This document shows positions 9,414-17,865 of a stretch of DNA of 64,000 bases, in pieces (position 1 is the stretch's first letter; every line of letters begins with the position of its first letter). Under the pieces are notes generated by a model. That model was given only the letters and a program-made list of their open reading frames with translations, was not told where the DNA came from and searched no databases. The stretch is from Asaia bogorensis. Its GTDB lineage: Bacteria > Pseudomonadota > Alphaproteobacteria > Acetobacterales > Acetobacteraceae. The DNA is taken from NCBI GenBank assembly GCA_945873195.1, contig CAMCDA010000001.1, positions 1 to 64,000 of the forward strand. Reading direction: 5' to 3'. The translations under genes and the position numbers were made by a program.

Positions 9414-10213
9414 GCAGAACAGTGGCGATCGCGGGGCTGGGAGCCATTGGCCTGCCATTGGCCCGCGCGCTCGATTCCGGGGTGGATGGCCTGCGCCTCA
9501 TCGCCGTCTCGGCGCGGGACGCGGCCAAGGCCCAGGCCAACCTGATCAGCTTCCGTGCGCCGCCGGCGCTGGTCGAACTGCCCGAACTCGCGGAAGCGGA
9601 CATCGTGGTGGAGGCAACCCCGGCCTCCGTGTTCGAGCGCGTGGCAACGCCGGCGTTGGAAGCAGGGCGCATTTTCATCCCATCCTCGGTTGGGGCGCTG
9701 TTGCCACGGATGCATCTGGTGCGGCTGGCGATGAAGACCGGCGGGCGGATCGTGGTTCCCACCGGCGCCCTGCTGGGACTGGACGCGGTGCGGGCGGCGG
9801 CGGAAGGGCCGGTCGAAAGCGTGACGATCGAAACCCGGAAGCCGCTGAATGGGCTGGCCGGCGCGCCGTATCTGGAGAAGCACGGGATCGACGTCCTGGC
9901 GATGACCGAGCCGACGCTGGTGTTTGAAGGCAATGCCTTCGACGCCGCCGCGGGCTTCCCGGCCAATGTGAACGTCGCGGCGGCGCTGGCCCTGGCGGGG
10001 ATCGGGCCGGTGCGGACTCGGGTGAAAATCTGGGCCGACCCAACGGTGACACGAAATATTCACACAATCCGGGTGGAAGCCGCCGCCGCCCGCTTCACGA
10101 TGACCATCGAGAACGTTCCGAGCGATGAAAACCCGAAGACGGGGCGGCTGACGGCGCTGTCGGTGCTGGCGTGCCTCCGGGGGCTGGTCTCGCCGCTTAA
10201 GGTCGGGAGCTGA
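9410..10213 (+). CDS. nadX: L-aspartate dehydrogenase
   Basis: This 267-residue NAD(P)-dependent enzyme converts aspartate to iminoaspartate, the precursor that NadA uses in NAD biosynthesis; it can replace NadB. The Rossmann motif is AIAGLGAIGLPLARAL. The C-terminal domain holds GNAFDAAAGFPANVNVAAAL and the later RNIHTIRVE, a signature of this family. nadA, nadB and nadC are not in the window, so the pathway role rests on family knowledge. It overlaps mobA by 4 bases and abuts zwf in a TGATG junction, which makes a three-gene unit. Confidence 0.88.
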   Translation: MSRTVAIAGLGAIGLPLARALDSGVDGLRLIAVSARDAAKAQANLISFRAPPALVELPELAEADIVVEATPASVFERVATPALEAGRIFIPSSVGALLPRMHLVRLAMKTGGRIVVPTGALLGLDAVRAAAEGPVESVTIETRKPLNGLAGAPYLEKHGIDVLAMTEPTLVFEGNAFDAAAGFPANVNVAAALALAGIGPVRTRVKIWADPTVTRNIHTIRVEAAAARFTMTIENVPSDENPKTGRLTALSVLACLRGLVSPLKVGS

Positions 10214-11688
10214 TGACCCGTGCCGCCCCGGTCGATGTCTTCGACTGCGTGGTGTTTGGCGCGACCGGGGACCTGACGCTGCGGAAACTGTTGCCGGCGC
10301 TGTACTACCGCTTCCGGGACGGCCAGATGCGGGACGAATCCCGCATCATCGGCGTCGCCCGTTCGGCGCTCTCGGACGATGATTACCGCCGGCGTGCCCT
10401 GGCCAGTCTGGAACAGCATGTGGCGCCCACCGATCTGGACCAGACGGTGCTGGAGCGGTTTCTGGCCTGCGTGTTCTATGTTCCCCTGGATGTCACCGAC
10501 CCCAAGGCGGAATGGGGCCGGTTGGCGGCGCGGTTGGATGATTCGCGGGTGCGGGTGTTCTACCTCGCGACGTCCCCGGACCTGTACGGTCCGGTGAGCC
10601 GAGCGCTCGGGGCGGCGGGATTGGTGGGGGAGAAGGCGCGGGTCGTGCTGGAAAAGCCGATCGGACGCGATCTGGCCTCCGCGCGGGTGATCATCCAGCA
10701 GGTTTCGGAGGTCTTCGCCGAGTCACAGACGTTCCGGATCGACCATTTCCTGGGCAAGGAGACCGTCCAGAACCTGATGGCCCTGCGCTTCGCGAACACG
10801 ATCTTCGAGCGTGTCTGGACCTCCGACGTCATCGACCATGTGCAGATCACGGTGGCGGAGACGGTGGGGCTGGAAGGGCGCGCTGGGTATTACGACGGGT
10901 CCGGCGCGATGCGGGACATGTTGCAGAACCACATGTTGCAGCTTCTGTGCCTGATCGCGATGGAGCCTCCGGTGTCGTTGGACGCCGACCGGGTGCGCGA
11001 TGAGAAGCTGAAGGTGCTGCGGGCGCTGAAGCCGATGGCCGCGCATGAGGTGGCGACCCAGACGGTGCGGGGCCAGTACACGGCGGGTGCCATCGATGGA
11101 AAGCCGGTGCCGGGCTATCAGGCCGATCTGGGGCATCAGCAGCCCAGCCTGACCGAGACATTCGTTGCGCTGAAGGCCGAAATCATGACCTGGCGCTGGG
11201 CCAATGTCCCGTTCTACCTGCGGACGGGGAAGCGGCTGCCGAACAAGGTCTCGGAGATCGTCATCCAGTTCAAGGGCCAGCCCTTCTCGATCTTCCCGGC
11301 CGAGGCCGGGACGCGCTTGCCGAACCGGCTGGTGATCCGGTTGCAGCCGGAGGAGGGGATGCGCCTGGAGATGATGACCAAGGATCCGGGCGCGGATGGG
11401 CTGCATCTGTCGCCGACCGGGCTGGACATCCGGTTCGACACGGCGTTCGGGCTGCGGTTCCCGGATGCCTATGAACGCCTGTTGATGGACGCGGTGCGGG
11501 GGAACCCGACGCTGTTCATGCGCCATGATGAGGTCGAGGCCGCCTGGACCTGGGTGGAGCCGATCCTGGAAGGCTGGGCGTCCCGCCCCGAGCCGCCGCG
11601 GTCCTATCCGGCCGGAAGCTGGGGTCCGACGGCTTCGATCGCGCTGATCGAGCGGGATGGGCGGTCCTGGTATGAGGATGGGCGGTAG
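10213..11688 (+). CDS. zwf: Glucose-6-phosphate 1-dehydrogenase
   Basis: This 491-residue enzyme oxidises glucose-6-phosphate to 6-phosphogluconolactone and is the entry to the Entner-Doudoroff and oxidative pentose phosphate routes. The coenzyme motif FGATGDLTLRKLLPALY and the active-site peptide RIDHFLGKETVQNL are intact; the His-Asp pair sits in the latter region of the family. The start overlaps the nadX stop by one base. pgl, edd and eda are not adjacent. The length is normal and no defect is seen. Confidence 0.97.
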   Translation: MTRAAPVDVFDCVVFGATGDLTLRKLLPALYYRFRDGQMRDESRIIGVARSALSDDDYRRRALASLEQHVAPTDLDQTVLERFLACVFYVPLDVTDPKAEWGRLAARLDDSRVRVFYLATSPDLYGPVSRALGAAGLVGEKARVVLEKPIGRDLASARVIIQQVSEVFAESQTFRIDHFLGKETVQNLMALRFANTIFERVWTSDVIDHVQITVAETVGLEGRAGYYDGSGAMRDMLQNHMLQLLCLIAMEPPVSLDADRVRDEKLKVLRALKPMAAHEVATQTVRGQYTAGAIDGKPVPGYQADLGHQQPSLTETFVALKAEIMTWRWANVPFYLRTGKRLPNKVSEIVIQFKGQPFSIFPAEAGTRLPNRLVIRLQPEEGMRLEMMTKDPGADGLHLSPTGLDIRFDTAFGLRFPDAYERLLMDAVRGNPTLFMRHDEVEAAWTWVEPILEGWASRPEPPRSYPAGSWGPTASIALIERDGRSWYEDGR

Positions 11689-12082
11689 TTCGGCGTAACC
11701 ACTGAGCTCGCGTATTATTGCAAATCACTTCATTTCGTGACTTTCGGCGGCAGCCGAACGAATGCGGTACGATGTTGAAAACAGGGACCATTATGGTCGG
11801 AGCGGTGCGTATGACGCGCGTTCAACCGCGGGGGATGGAAATATAGCGTCGTCTTGCCAATCGGTCATTCACGCAACTGCCAGTACGAAATGGCAATCGT
11901 GGTTCACATTCGGCATGACATCTGACAGAAATCGCATACTCCCGCCGTCCTCGGCGGATGGAGAACCGAACGTTGCTCGTCTGGTGCGCCGGTCCCCTAT
12001 CGCGTTATGCCGTCGTCCGGCCCGCGCCGGCGCGCCGCCCCTGGCGCGTCAACTGCTTGGTCCTTGACCAGGCAGGGAGCCT
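11689..12082. other. 394-base gap without a convincing gene
   Basis: The first part (about 11697-11960) is visibly less GC-rich than its surroundings and shows no codon pattern. It holds a small perfect hairpin (TTCGGC 11743-11748 with GCCGAA 11753-11758). One open frame (11762-12067) encodes a low-complexity, family-less peptide and lacks a ribosome site, so I do not call it. The last 20 bases carry the AGGGAG ribosome site of the next gene. Confidence 0.6.
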
Positions 12083-13249
12083 ATGCGGCCGCCGGTGATC
12101 ATTGGCGGCGGACCCGCCGGTTCGGCCGCCGCCCTCGCGCTGCGCCAGGCAGGCCAGCCGGTGACGCTGATCGAACGATCGCCTGGCCCCGCCGACAAGG
12201 TCTGCGCCGACTTCCTGGGTGCCTCGGCCATCCGGATCGCCGAATCGGCCGGTGTGTCGCTGGCATCCCTGGGCGCGCGCCCGGTCACCCATGCGCGCCT
12301 GATCCGCCGCGACGCCATGACCGAAACCCGCCTGCCGTTTCGTGCCGCCGCCGTGTCCCGCCGCGTCTTCGATGAAGCGCTGCTGCGCCGCTGCCAGGAA
12401 ACCGGGGTCGATCTGATCCGCGGCGAGACCGTGCGCCCGCCGCGCGCGGACGCCGAGGACTTTGCCATCGAAACGCAGGCCAGGGGCACGATCGCCACCG
12501 GAACCCTGTTCCTGGCCACCGGCCGCCCCGATCCGCGCGCGATCACCCCCCCGATCAGCCCCCCGATCAGCCCCCCGGGCACCCGTTCCGGACTCCATGG
12601 CGGGCCCGTCATCAACCCCCGAACCGGCATGACCGGGTACAAGATGTATCTGCGCCTGTGCCCCGACCAACGGGATGCGCTGGCCGGGCGGGTGGAGCTG
12701 ATGTTCCTGCCGAACGGCCAGGCCGCCCTGCAATGCGTCGAGGCCGACCGGGCCGCGCTGTGCCTGCTGCTCCGCCGGCCTGGCCCCGATGACGATTGGG
12801 CCACGATTCTTGCCGACACCCTGGCCGGCTGCGCGCATCTGCGGCGGCGGCTGGAGGGATCGGTGCCGCTGCTGGAACGCCCGTTGGTCGCCCGTGAGAT
12901 CCCGTTCGGCCACCTGCACCGCGCCCGGGTCTCGGATCATGACGGGCTGTACCGGCTTGGCGACCAGGCCGCGGTCCTGTCGTCGCTGATCGCCGACGGC
13001 GTCTCGGCCGCCATGCGCGGCGGCGTCCGGGCGGCGCAAGCCTGGCTCTCGGGCGCCGGCGCCGCCGACTACCACCGCCGCCTGCGCGGGATGCTGTGGC
13101 CGCGAACCCGGCTGGTGGCGGACTATGGTCCCTCCGCCGTTCCTGCGACCGACGCGGCGGCTGCCGCCCCAACGGCGGTCCCAGGGGCCGCTTCGGGGAC
13201 CGCTGCGGACTCCCGCCTCGCCGCGCGCTGGAATCGGCTGATCGCGTGA
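12083..13249 (+). CDS. FAD-dependent oxidoreductase, geranylgeranyl reductase/UbiH-like
   Basis: This 388-residue flavoprotein has an N-terminal dinucleotide motif IIGGGPAGSAAALALRQAG followed by LIERSPGPADKVCADFL, as in the geranylgeranyl reductase and PHBH-like families. A later GDQAAVLSSLIADGVSAAMRGG segment is the second FAD contact. The substrate is unknown; members reduce prenyl groups or hydroxylate quinones. Two oddities are seen: a tandem ITPP-ISPP-ISPP insert (about residues 154-165) and an Ala-rich C-terminal tail (about 347-375). An AGGGAG ribosome site precedes the ATG. It lies upstream of lptF on the same strand, 44 bases away. Confidence 0.82.
   Translation: MRPPVIIGGGPAGSAAALALRQAGQPVTLIERSPGPADKVCADFLGASAIRIAESAGVSLASLGARPVTHARLIRRDAMTETRLPFRAAAVSRRVFDEALLRRCQETGVDLIRGETVRPPRADAEDFAIETQARGTIATGTLFLATGRPDPRAITPPISPPISPPGTRSGLHGGPVINPRTGMTGYKMYLRLCPDQRDALAGRVELMFLPNGQAALQCVEADRAALCLLLRRPGPDDDWATILADTLAGCAHLRRRLEGSVPLLERPLVAREIPFGHLHRARVSDHDGLYRLGDQAAVLSSLIADGVSAAMRGGVRAAQAWLSGAGAADYHRRLRGMLWPRTRLVADYGPSAVPATDAAAAAPTAVPGAASGTAADSRLAARWNRLIA
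12541..12576 (+). repeat. Three tandem 12-bp units inside a coding region
   Basis: Units 12541-12552, 12553-12564 and 12565-12576 share the pattern GATCA(C/G)CCCCCC. The first differs from the others by one base. Because 12 is a multiple of three, they add four-residue PP repeats to the flavoprotein without breaking the frame. Confidence 0.85.
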
Positions 13250-13293
13250 TGAAACCGGGCGGGTCGTAGCGCCGGGTTGCATCGGAGTCCGGG

Positions 13294-14487
13294 GTGCCTC
13301 AGAAACCCCCCATGCTTTCGCCCGTCTCGCGCCCGCCCCTGTCTCGCCGAGGGAAGCTCGTCACCCGGCTCGACCATTATATGTTCCGGCAGCTTCTGCT
13401 GGCGCTGATCGTGGTGACCGGCGGGCTGACGGCGCTGGTTTGGCTGACCCAATCGCTGCGGTTCGTGGAGCTGGTGGTGAACCGCGGCCTGTCGATCGCG
13501 GTGTTCCTGCATCTGACCTCACTGCTGATCCCCAGCTTCGTCGTCGTGATTCTGCCCATCACCACCTACGTCGTGGTCCAGTTCGTCTACCACCGCCTGT
13601 CCGGTGACCGGGAGCTGACGGTGATGCGCTCGGTCGGCCTGTCGCCCTGGGCGCTGTCGCGGCCGGCGGTCACCGTGGCATCGCTGGCGGTGCTGGCCGG
13701 ATTCGCGCTCAGTCTCTGGGCCGTGCCGGCGACGCTGTTCCAGTTTCGCGCGTTCCAATGGGAAATCCGCAACACGATCGCCGCCTTCCTGCTGCAGGAA
13801 GGCGTGTTCACGACGATTTCCGACAAGCTGACGGTCTATGTCCGCACCCGGGAGGCGGATGGTGGCATGACCGGCATCATGGTCGATGACGCCCGCGACG
13901 GGACCGCGCATGCGACGATCCTGGCCGAACGGGGCCAGTTGCTGGATGGCCCGCGCGGCCCTCGGGTGCTGCTGTTCAACGGGAGCCGGCAGGAAATCGA
14001 CCACCAGACCGGGCGGCTGAACATCCTGACGTTCCAGCAGAATGAGATCGACCTGACCGAGGCCGCGCGTGAAACCGGCGCCCGGTTCATGGAAATGGCC
14101 GAGGTCTCGCTGACCGAACTGCTGTATCCGAACCCGCCCAATCCGCGCGACATCCCACGCTGGATCGCCGAGGGCCACAAACGCCTGACCATGCCTCTGA
14201 CCACGCTGTCCTATACGCTGGTCGCGCTGTATTCGGCGCTGTCCGGCGGCTTCCGACGGCATGGCGGCATCCTGCGGCCCTTCCTGACCGTGCTGACGGT
14301 GGTCGCGCTGTTGGGCGCCGGCCTCGGGATCAGCAACTTCGCCGCCCGCGACAACACGCTGGTGCCGCTGATGTGGCTGCACGCGATCGGACCCGGGCTG
14401 GTTGCCGCCTGGCTGCTGTACGCGCCGATGGTGTTCGGTCCGAGTGGTCGTCGGATGAATGGCCCCCCATCGGCGCGGGCCGCCTGA
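13294..14487 (+). CDS. lptF: LPS export ABC transporter permease LptF
   Basis: This 397-residue inner-membrane subunit of the LptB2FGC complex extracts lipopolysaccharide and feeds it to the periplasmic bridge. The YjgP/YjgQ fold is recognisable: an N-terminal coupling segment LDHYMFRQLL, three membrane helices (about 28-50, 70-97 and 122-148), a periplasmic beta-jellyroll (about 160-300), and three C-terminal helices. The GTG at 13294 gives the longest product; ATG 13312 and GTG 13360 are plausible alternatives, the last starting right at VTRLDHYMF. lptG follows after 4 bases. Confidence 0.92.
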   Translation: MPQKPPMLSPVSRPPLSRRGKLVTRLDHYMFRQLLLALIVVTGGLTALVWLTQSLRFVELVVNRGLSIAVFLHLTSLLIPSFVVVILPITTYVVVQFVYHRLSGDRELTVMRSVGLSPWALSRPAVTVASLAVLAGFALSLWAVPATLFQFRAFQWEIRNTIAAFLLQEGVFTTISDKLTVYVRTREADGGMTGIMVDDARDGTAHATILAERGQLLDGPRGPRVLLFNGSRQEIDHQTGRLNILTFQQNEIDLTEAARETGARFMEMAEVSLTELLYPNPPNPRDIPRWIAEGHKRLTMPLTTLSYTLVALYSALSGGFRRHGGILRPFLTVLTVVALLGAGLGISNFAARDNTLVPLMWLHAIGPGLVAAWLLYAPMVFGPSGRRMNGPPSARAA

Positions 14488-14491
14488 GCCG

Positions 14492-15604
14492 ATGCTCGCG
14501 ATCGCCACCCTCTCGGTCTACATCTCCCGCCAGTTCCTGGGCGCCGTGCTGGGCATGCTGTTGGCGCTCGCCGGGCTGGTGGTGATGTTCGACTTCATCG
14601 AGCTGCTCCGCCGGTCCGCCACCAAGCCCGACGCCACGTTCGGCATGGTGTTGGAAATCGCCGCCCTGCGCCTGCCCTTCATCACCATGCAGATCCTGCC
14701 CTTCGCCATCTTGTTGGGCGGCATCCTGTGCTTCTGGCGCCTGACCCGGTCGTCGGAGCTGATCATCGCCCGCGCCTCGGGCATCTCGGCGTGGGAGTTC
14801 CTGGCCGCGCCGACCCTGTGCGCCCTGACCCTGGGCGTCATCGCCACCGCCGGCCTCAGCCCTGTGTCGTCGGTAATGCTGGCGCGGGCCGAGTCGCTGG
14901 ACAACACCTATCTCCGCACCGGCGGCGGGCCGCTGTCGCTGAACGGCGGGCAGCTCTGGCTGCGCCAGGCGGATAACGGACTGACGCCCAAGGGAGTCGC
15001 CATCATCCACGCACGCAAGGTCGCGGTGAAGGATCGGCGGCTGTCGGCCGAGGGCATCAGCGTGTTCCGGCTCGACCCGCAGGACCGGCTGCTGTCGCGG
15101 ATCGAGGCAACGTCGGCCTCGCTGGTGGCCAATGCCTGGAAGCTCGAAAACGCCCGCACGATCCGCCCCGAGCAACTACCGGAGCCGGCCCAGACGATCA
15201 CGCTGCCCACCGATCTGACCGTGTCCCGCATCCAGGACAGCTTCGCCTCCCCCGATACGTTGTCGATCTGGGCGCTGCCGGACTTCATCGCGCTGCTCGA
15301 CCGGTCGGGATTCTCCTCGATCCGCCACCGGCTGCATTTCCAGGCGCTGCTGGCGCTGCCGGTGCTGGCGGGCACCATGGCCTTGCTCTCCGCCGGCTTC
15401 TCCATGCGCCCCGCCCGCCGCGGCGGAGTCGCCCGAATGCTCGGCAGCGGGGTGGCCGCGGGGTTCGCGCTGTTCGTCGCCTCCAAGATCGCCGGTGAGT
15501 TTGGGCAGTCGGGCGTGCTACCGGTCGTGCTGGCGGCCTGGGCACCGACCCTCGCGGGCCTCATGCTGACGATTGCTTTGTTGCTGCACACGGAAGACGG
15601 TTGA
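14492..15604 (+). CDS. lptG: LPS export ABC transporter permease LptG
   Basis: This is the partner permease of LptF, 370 residues from the chosen ATG. The layout is the same six-helix plus jellyroll fold: YISRQFLGAVLGMLLALAG begins helix 1, a second pair spans about 50-120, and three helices end the protein. The periplasmic domain contains GGQLWLRQADNG and RIEATSASLVANAWKLENA, typical of LptG. An earlier in-frame start at 14459 would overlap lptF and lacks a ribosome site, so 14492 is preferred. lptD begins 2 bases after the stop. Confidence 0.93.
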   Translation: MLAIATLSVYISRQFLGAVLGMLLALAGLVVMFDFIELLRRSATKPDATFGMVLEIAALRLPFITMQILPFAILLGGILCFWRLTRSSELIIARASGISAWEFLAAPTLCALTLGVIATAGLSPVSSVMLARAESLDNTYLRTGGGPLSLNGGQLWLRQADNGLTPKGVAIIHARKVAVKDRRLSAEGISVFRLDPQDRLLSRIEATSASLVANAWKLENARTIRPEQLPEPAQTITLPTDLTVSRIQDSFASPDTLSIWALPDFIALLDRSGFSSIRHRLHFQALLALPVLAGTMALLSAGFSMRPARRGGVARMLGSGVAAGFALFVASKIAGEFGQSGVLPVVLAAWAPTLAGLMLTIALLLHTEDG

Positions 15605-15606
15605 CC

Positions 15607-17847
15607 ATGGCGCGCGCTTCCCTCCTGTCTCGGGCTGCTCCCTGGCTTATTGGTACGGCCCTCGTGGCCGGCCTGGCCACCGCGCCCGCGCGCGCCCAGC
15701 TCAGCAACCTGGCCAATGCCGCCAGCGGCGGGAAAACCGCGTCGTCGTCCGATCCCGTGACCTTCACCGCCGATGAGGTGGAATACGATCGGGAAAACGC
15801 CCTGGTGATCGCCCGCGGCCGGGTGGAGGCCTGGCAGAACGACCGCGTCCTGCGCGCCGACCGGATCACCTTCGACCGCAACTCGGGCGTCGCGGCGGCG
15901 CATGGCAATGTCGCGTTCATGGAACCCGACGGGCAGGTGATGTTCGCCGACTACGCCGAGATGTCGCGCAACATGCGGGACGGCGTGATGAAGGAGATCC
16001 GGGCCTTGCTGCCGGAAAACGGCCGGCTGGCCGCGACCGGCGCCCGCCGCACCGACGGGCAGATCAACGAACTGGCGCAGGTCGTCTACTCGACCTGCGA
16101 CCTGTGCCCCAAGGATCCGACCCGCGCGCCGCTGTGGCAGATCCAGGCGGCCTCGGCCGTGCAGGATCTGGAACACAAAACGATCGAGTATCACGACGCG
16201 ACCCTGCGGATGTTCGGCATCCCGGTCGCCTACGCGCCCTATTTCTGGCATCCGGACCCGTCGGTGAAGCGGGCATCCGGCATCCTGCCGCCGGCGATGG
16301 GCGCTGGGTCCCGGATCGGCGCGTTCTATTCCCAGCCCTATTTCTGGGTGATCGACGACCAGTCCGACGCGACGATCCGCCCGACCATCACCACAAGGTC
16401 CGGCCCCGACCTGAACGTTGAATACCGGCGCCGCTTCAACAACGGCTACATCATCGTCAATCCCTCGGTCGGCTATACCGACAACGCCATCCAAGGCGCG
16501 ATCGCGACCCGCGGGCAGTTCAACATCGACGACACCTGGCGCTGGGGCTTCGATATCAACCGCGCCTCCTCGGTCAATTACCTGCTGAACTTCAACCGGG
16601 CGGCGTCCTTCGCCGGCAACCTGAACCTGCTCAACAGCCAGGTGTTCGTTGAAGGCTTCGGCCAGGGCGCCTATGCGCGAGTCGATGCCAAGGCCTACCA
16701 GTCGCTGAACAACGCCTCCCCGTCCTCCAAGCTGCCGATCGTTCTACCGCGTGCGCAGTACAGCTATTTCGGCCTGCCCGACCGGCTGGGCGGCCGGACG
16801 ATGGTCAGCATGGACGCGTTCAACGTCATGCGCTCCGACGGCACGACAACCAGGCGCGCGCGGATGTCGATGACGTGGGAGCGCCCGTTCACCGGCATGC
16901 TGGGTGATCTGTGGAAGGTGTCCCTCCACAACGACGCTGTCGCCTACGATGCGACGCATCTGAACTCGCAGCCCACCTACGGGATCGGCGGCAGCACCTC
17001 CACCGGGCGCGCGCTGCCGCAGGCGGCGGTGGATTTCCGCTGGCCCTTCGCCCGCAACTCCGGAAGCTGGGGGACCCAACTGATCGAGCCGATCGCTCAG
17101 GTCATCGTCGCGCCGCAATCCGGCGACAGCCAGCTTTTCAAATATCCGAACGAAGACAGCCTGGATTTCGAGTTCTCGGACGCCAACCTGTTCGGCTTCA
17201 ACCGCTATCCCGGCGTCGACCGGCTGGAGGGCGGGGTGCGCGCGAACGTCGCGCTGCGCAGCGCATGGTACCTGAACGGCACCGCGTTCGAGGCGATCAT
17301 CGGCCAATCCTACCGCACCACCGAAAATACCGTGTTTCCGGTTGGCTCCGGCCTGCGCGACAAGGTGTCCGACGTCGTGGCGCGCGCCAGTTTCACGCCG
17401 AACCGCTACCTGGACCTGACGTATCGGACCCGGCTGGACAAGACCAACCTCGCGACCCGGATGGCCGAGGCGACGACCTCCTTCGGTACCAAGGAGTTCC
17501 GGGTGACGGGCGGGTATTTCTACTCCTCGACCAACCCGTTCTATTACTATGACCAGCCGGCGCCGCCGCCCGCGGGCAACGCCTACTATCAGGCCCGGAA
17601 TGAGATCATCGGCGGCGTGTCCTCCGATTGGGGCAAGTTCCGCGTGCAGGGCTATGCACGCCAGGATCTTTCGCGCAAACGCATGGTCGCGTTCGGCGCG
17701 GACCTCATCTACGAAGACGAGTGTTTTATTTTTGATCTGCGCGTGTACCGCAGGAATACGTCCCTGAACAACGACAACGGCTCGACAACCGTCCTGCTGC
17801 TGTTCACGTTCAAGACCCTGGGCGAATTCGGCTACCGCGCGCTTTAG
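15607..17847 (+). CDS. lptD: LPS-assembly outer-membrane protein LptD
   Basis: This 746-residue beta-barrel inserts lipopolysaccharide into the outer leaflet together with LptE. The N terminus is a signal peptide ending near APARAQ. An OstA/LptA-like jellyroll follows (about 45-190, with VTFTADEVEYDRENALVIA), then the barrel. The disulfide cysteines are present: STCDLCPKD near residue 162 and DECFIFDLRVY near 710. An ATG at 15607 is used rather than a TTG at 15601 that overlaps lptG. It is located between lptG and surA, so permease, barrel and barrel chaperone are co-expressed. lptE is not in this operon. Confidence 0.95.
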   Translation: MARASLLSRAAPWLIGTALVAGLATAPARAQLSNLANAASGGKTASSSDPVTFTADEVEYDRENALVIARGRVEAWQNDRVLRADRITFDRNSGVAAAHGNVAFMEPDGQVMFADYAEMSRNMRDGVMKEIRALLPENGRLAATGARRTDGQINELAQVVYSTCDLCPKDPTRAPLWQIQAASAVQDLEHKTIEYHDATLRMFGIPVAYAPYFWHPDPSVKRASGILPPAMGAGSRIGAFYSQPYFWVIDDQSDATIRPTITTRSGPDLNVEYRRRFNNGYIIVNPSVGYTDNAIQGAIATRGQFNIDDTWRWGFDINRASSVNYLLNFNRAASFAGNLNLLNSQVFVEGFGQGAYARVDAKAYQSLNNASPSSKLPIVLPRAQYSYFGLPDRLGGRTMVSMDAFNVMRSDGTTTRRARMSMTWERPFTGMLGDLWKVSLHNDAVAYDATHLNSQPTYGIGGSTSTGRALPQAAVDFRWPFARNSGSWGTQLIEPIAQVIVAPQSGDSQLFKYPNEDSLDFEFSDANLFGFNRYPGVDRLEGGVRANVALRSAWYLNGTAFEAIIGQSYRTTENTVFPVGSGLRDKVSDVVARASFTPNRYLDLTYRTRLDKTNLATRMAEATTSFGTKEFRVTGGYFYSSTNPFYYYDQPAPPPAGNAYYQARNEIIGGVSSDWGKFRVQGYARQDLSRKRMVAFGADLIYEDECFIFDLRVYRRNTSLNNDNGSTTVLLLFTFKTLGEFGYRAL

Positions 17848-17865
17848 GACCGGGAGAGCTTGCGT

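Noticed and set aside
11762..12067. A 101-codon plus-strand frame in the zwf-flavoprotein gap
   Set aside because: There is no ribosome site, no family motif and mixed base composition; the end runs into the next gene's leader.
12005..13282. A 425-codon minus-strand frame opposite the flavoprotein
   Set aside because: It is Gly/Arg/Gln-rich and overlaps a gene with a clear FAD motif and ribosome site.
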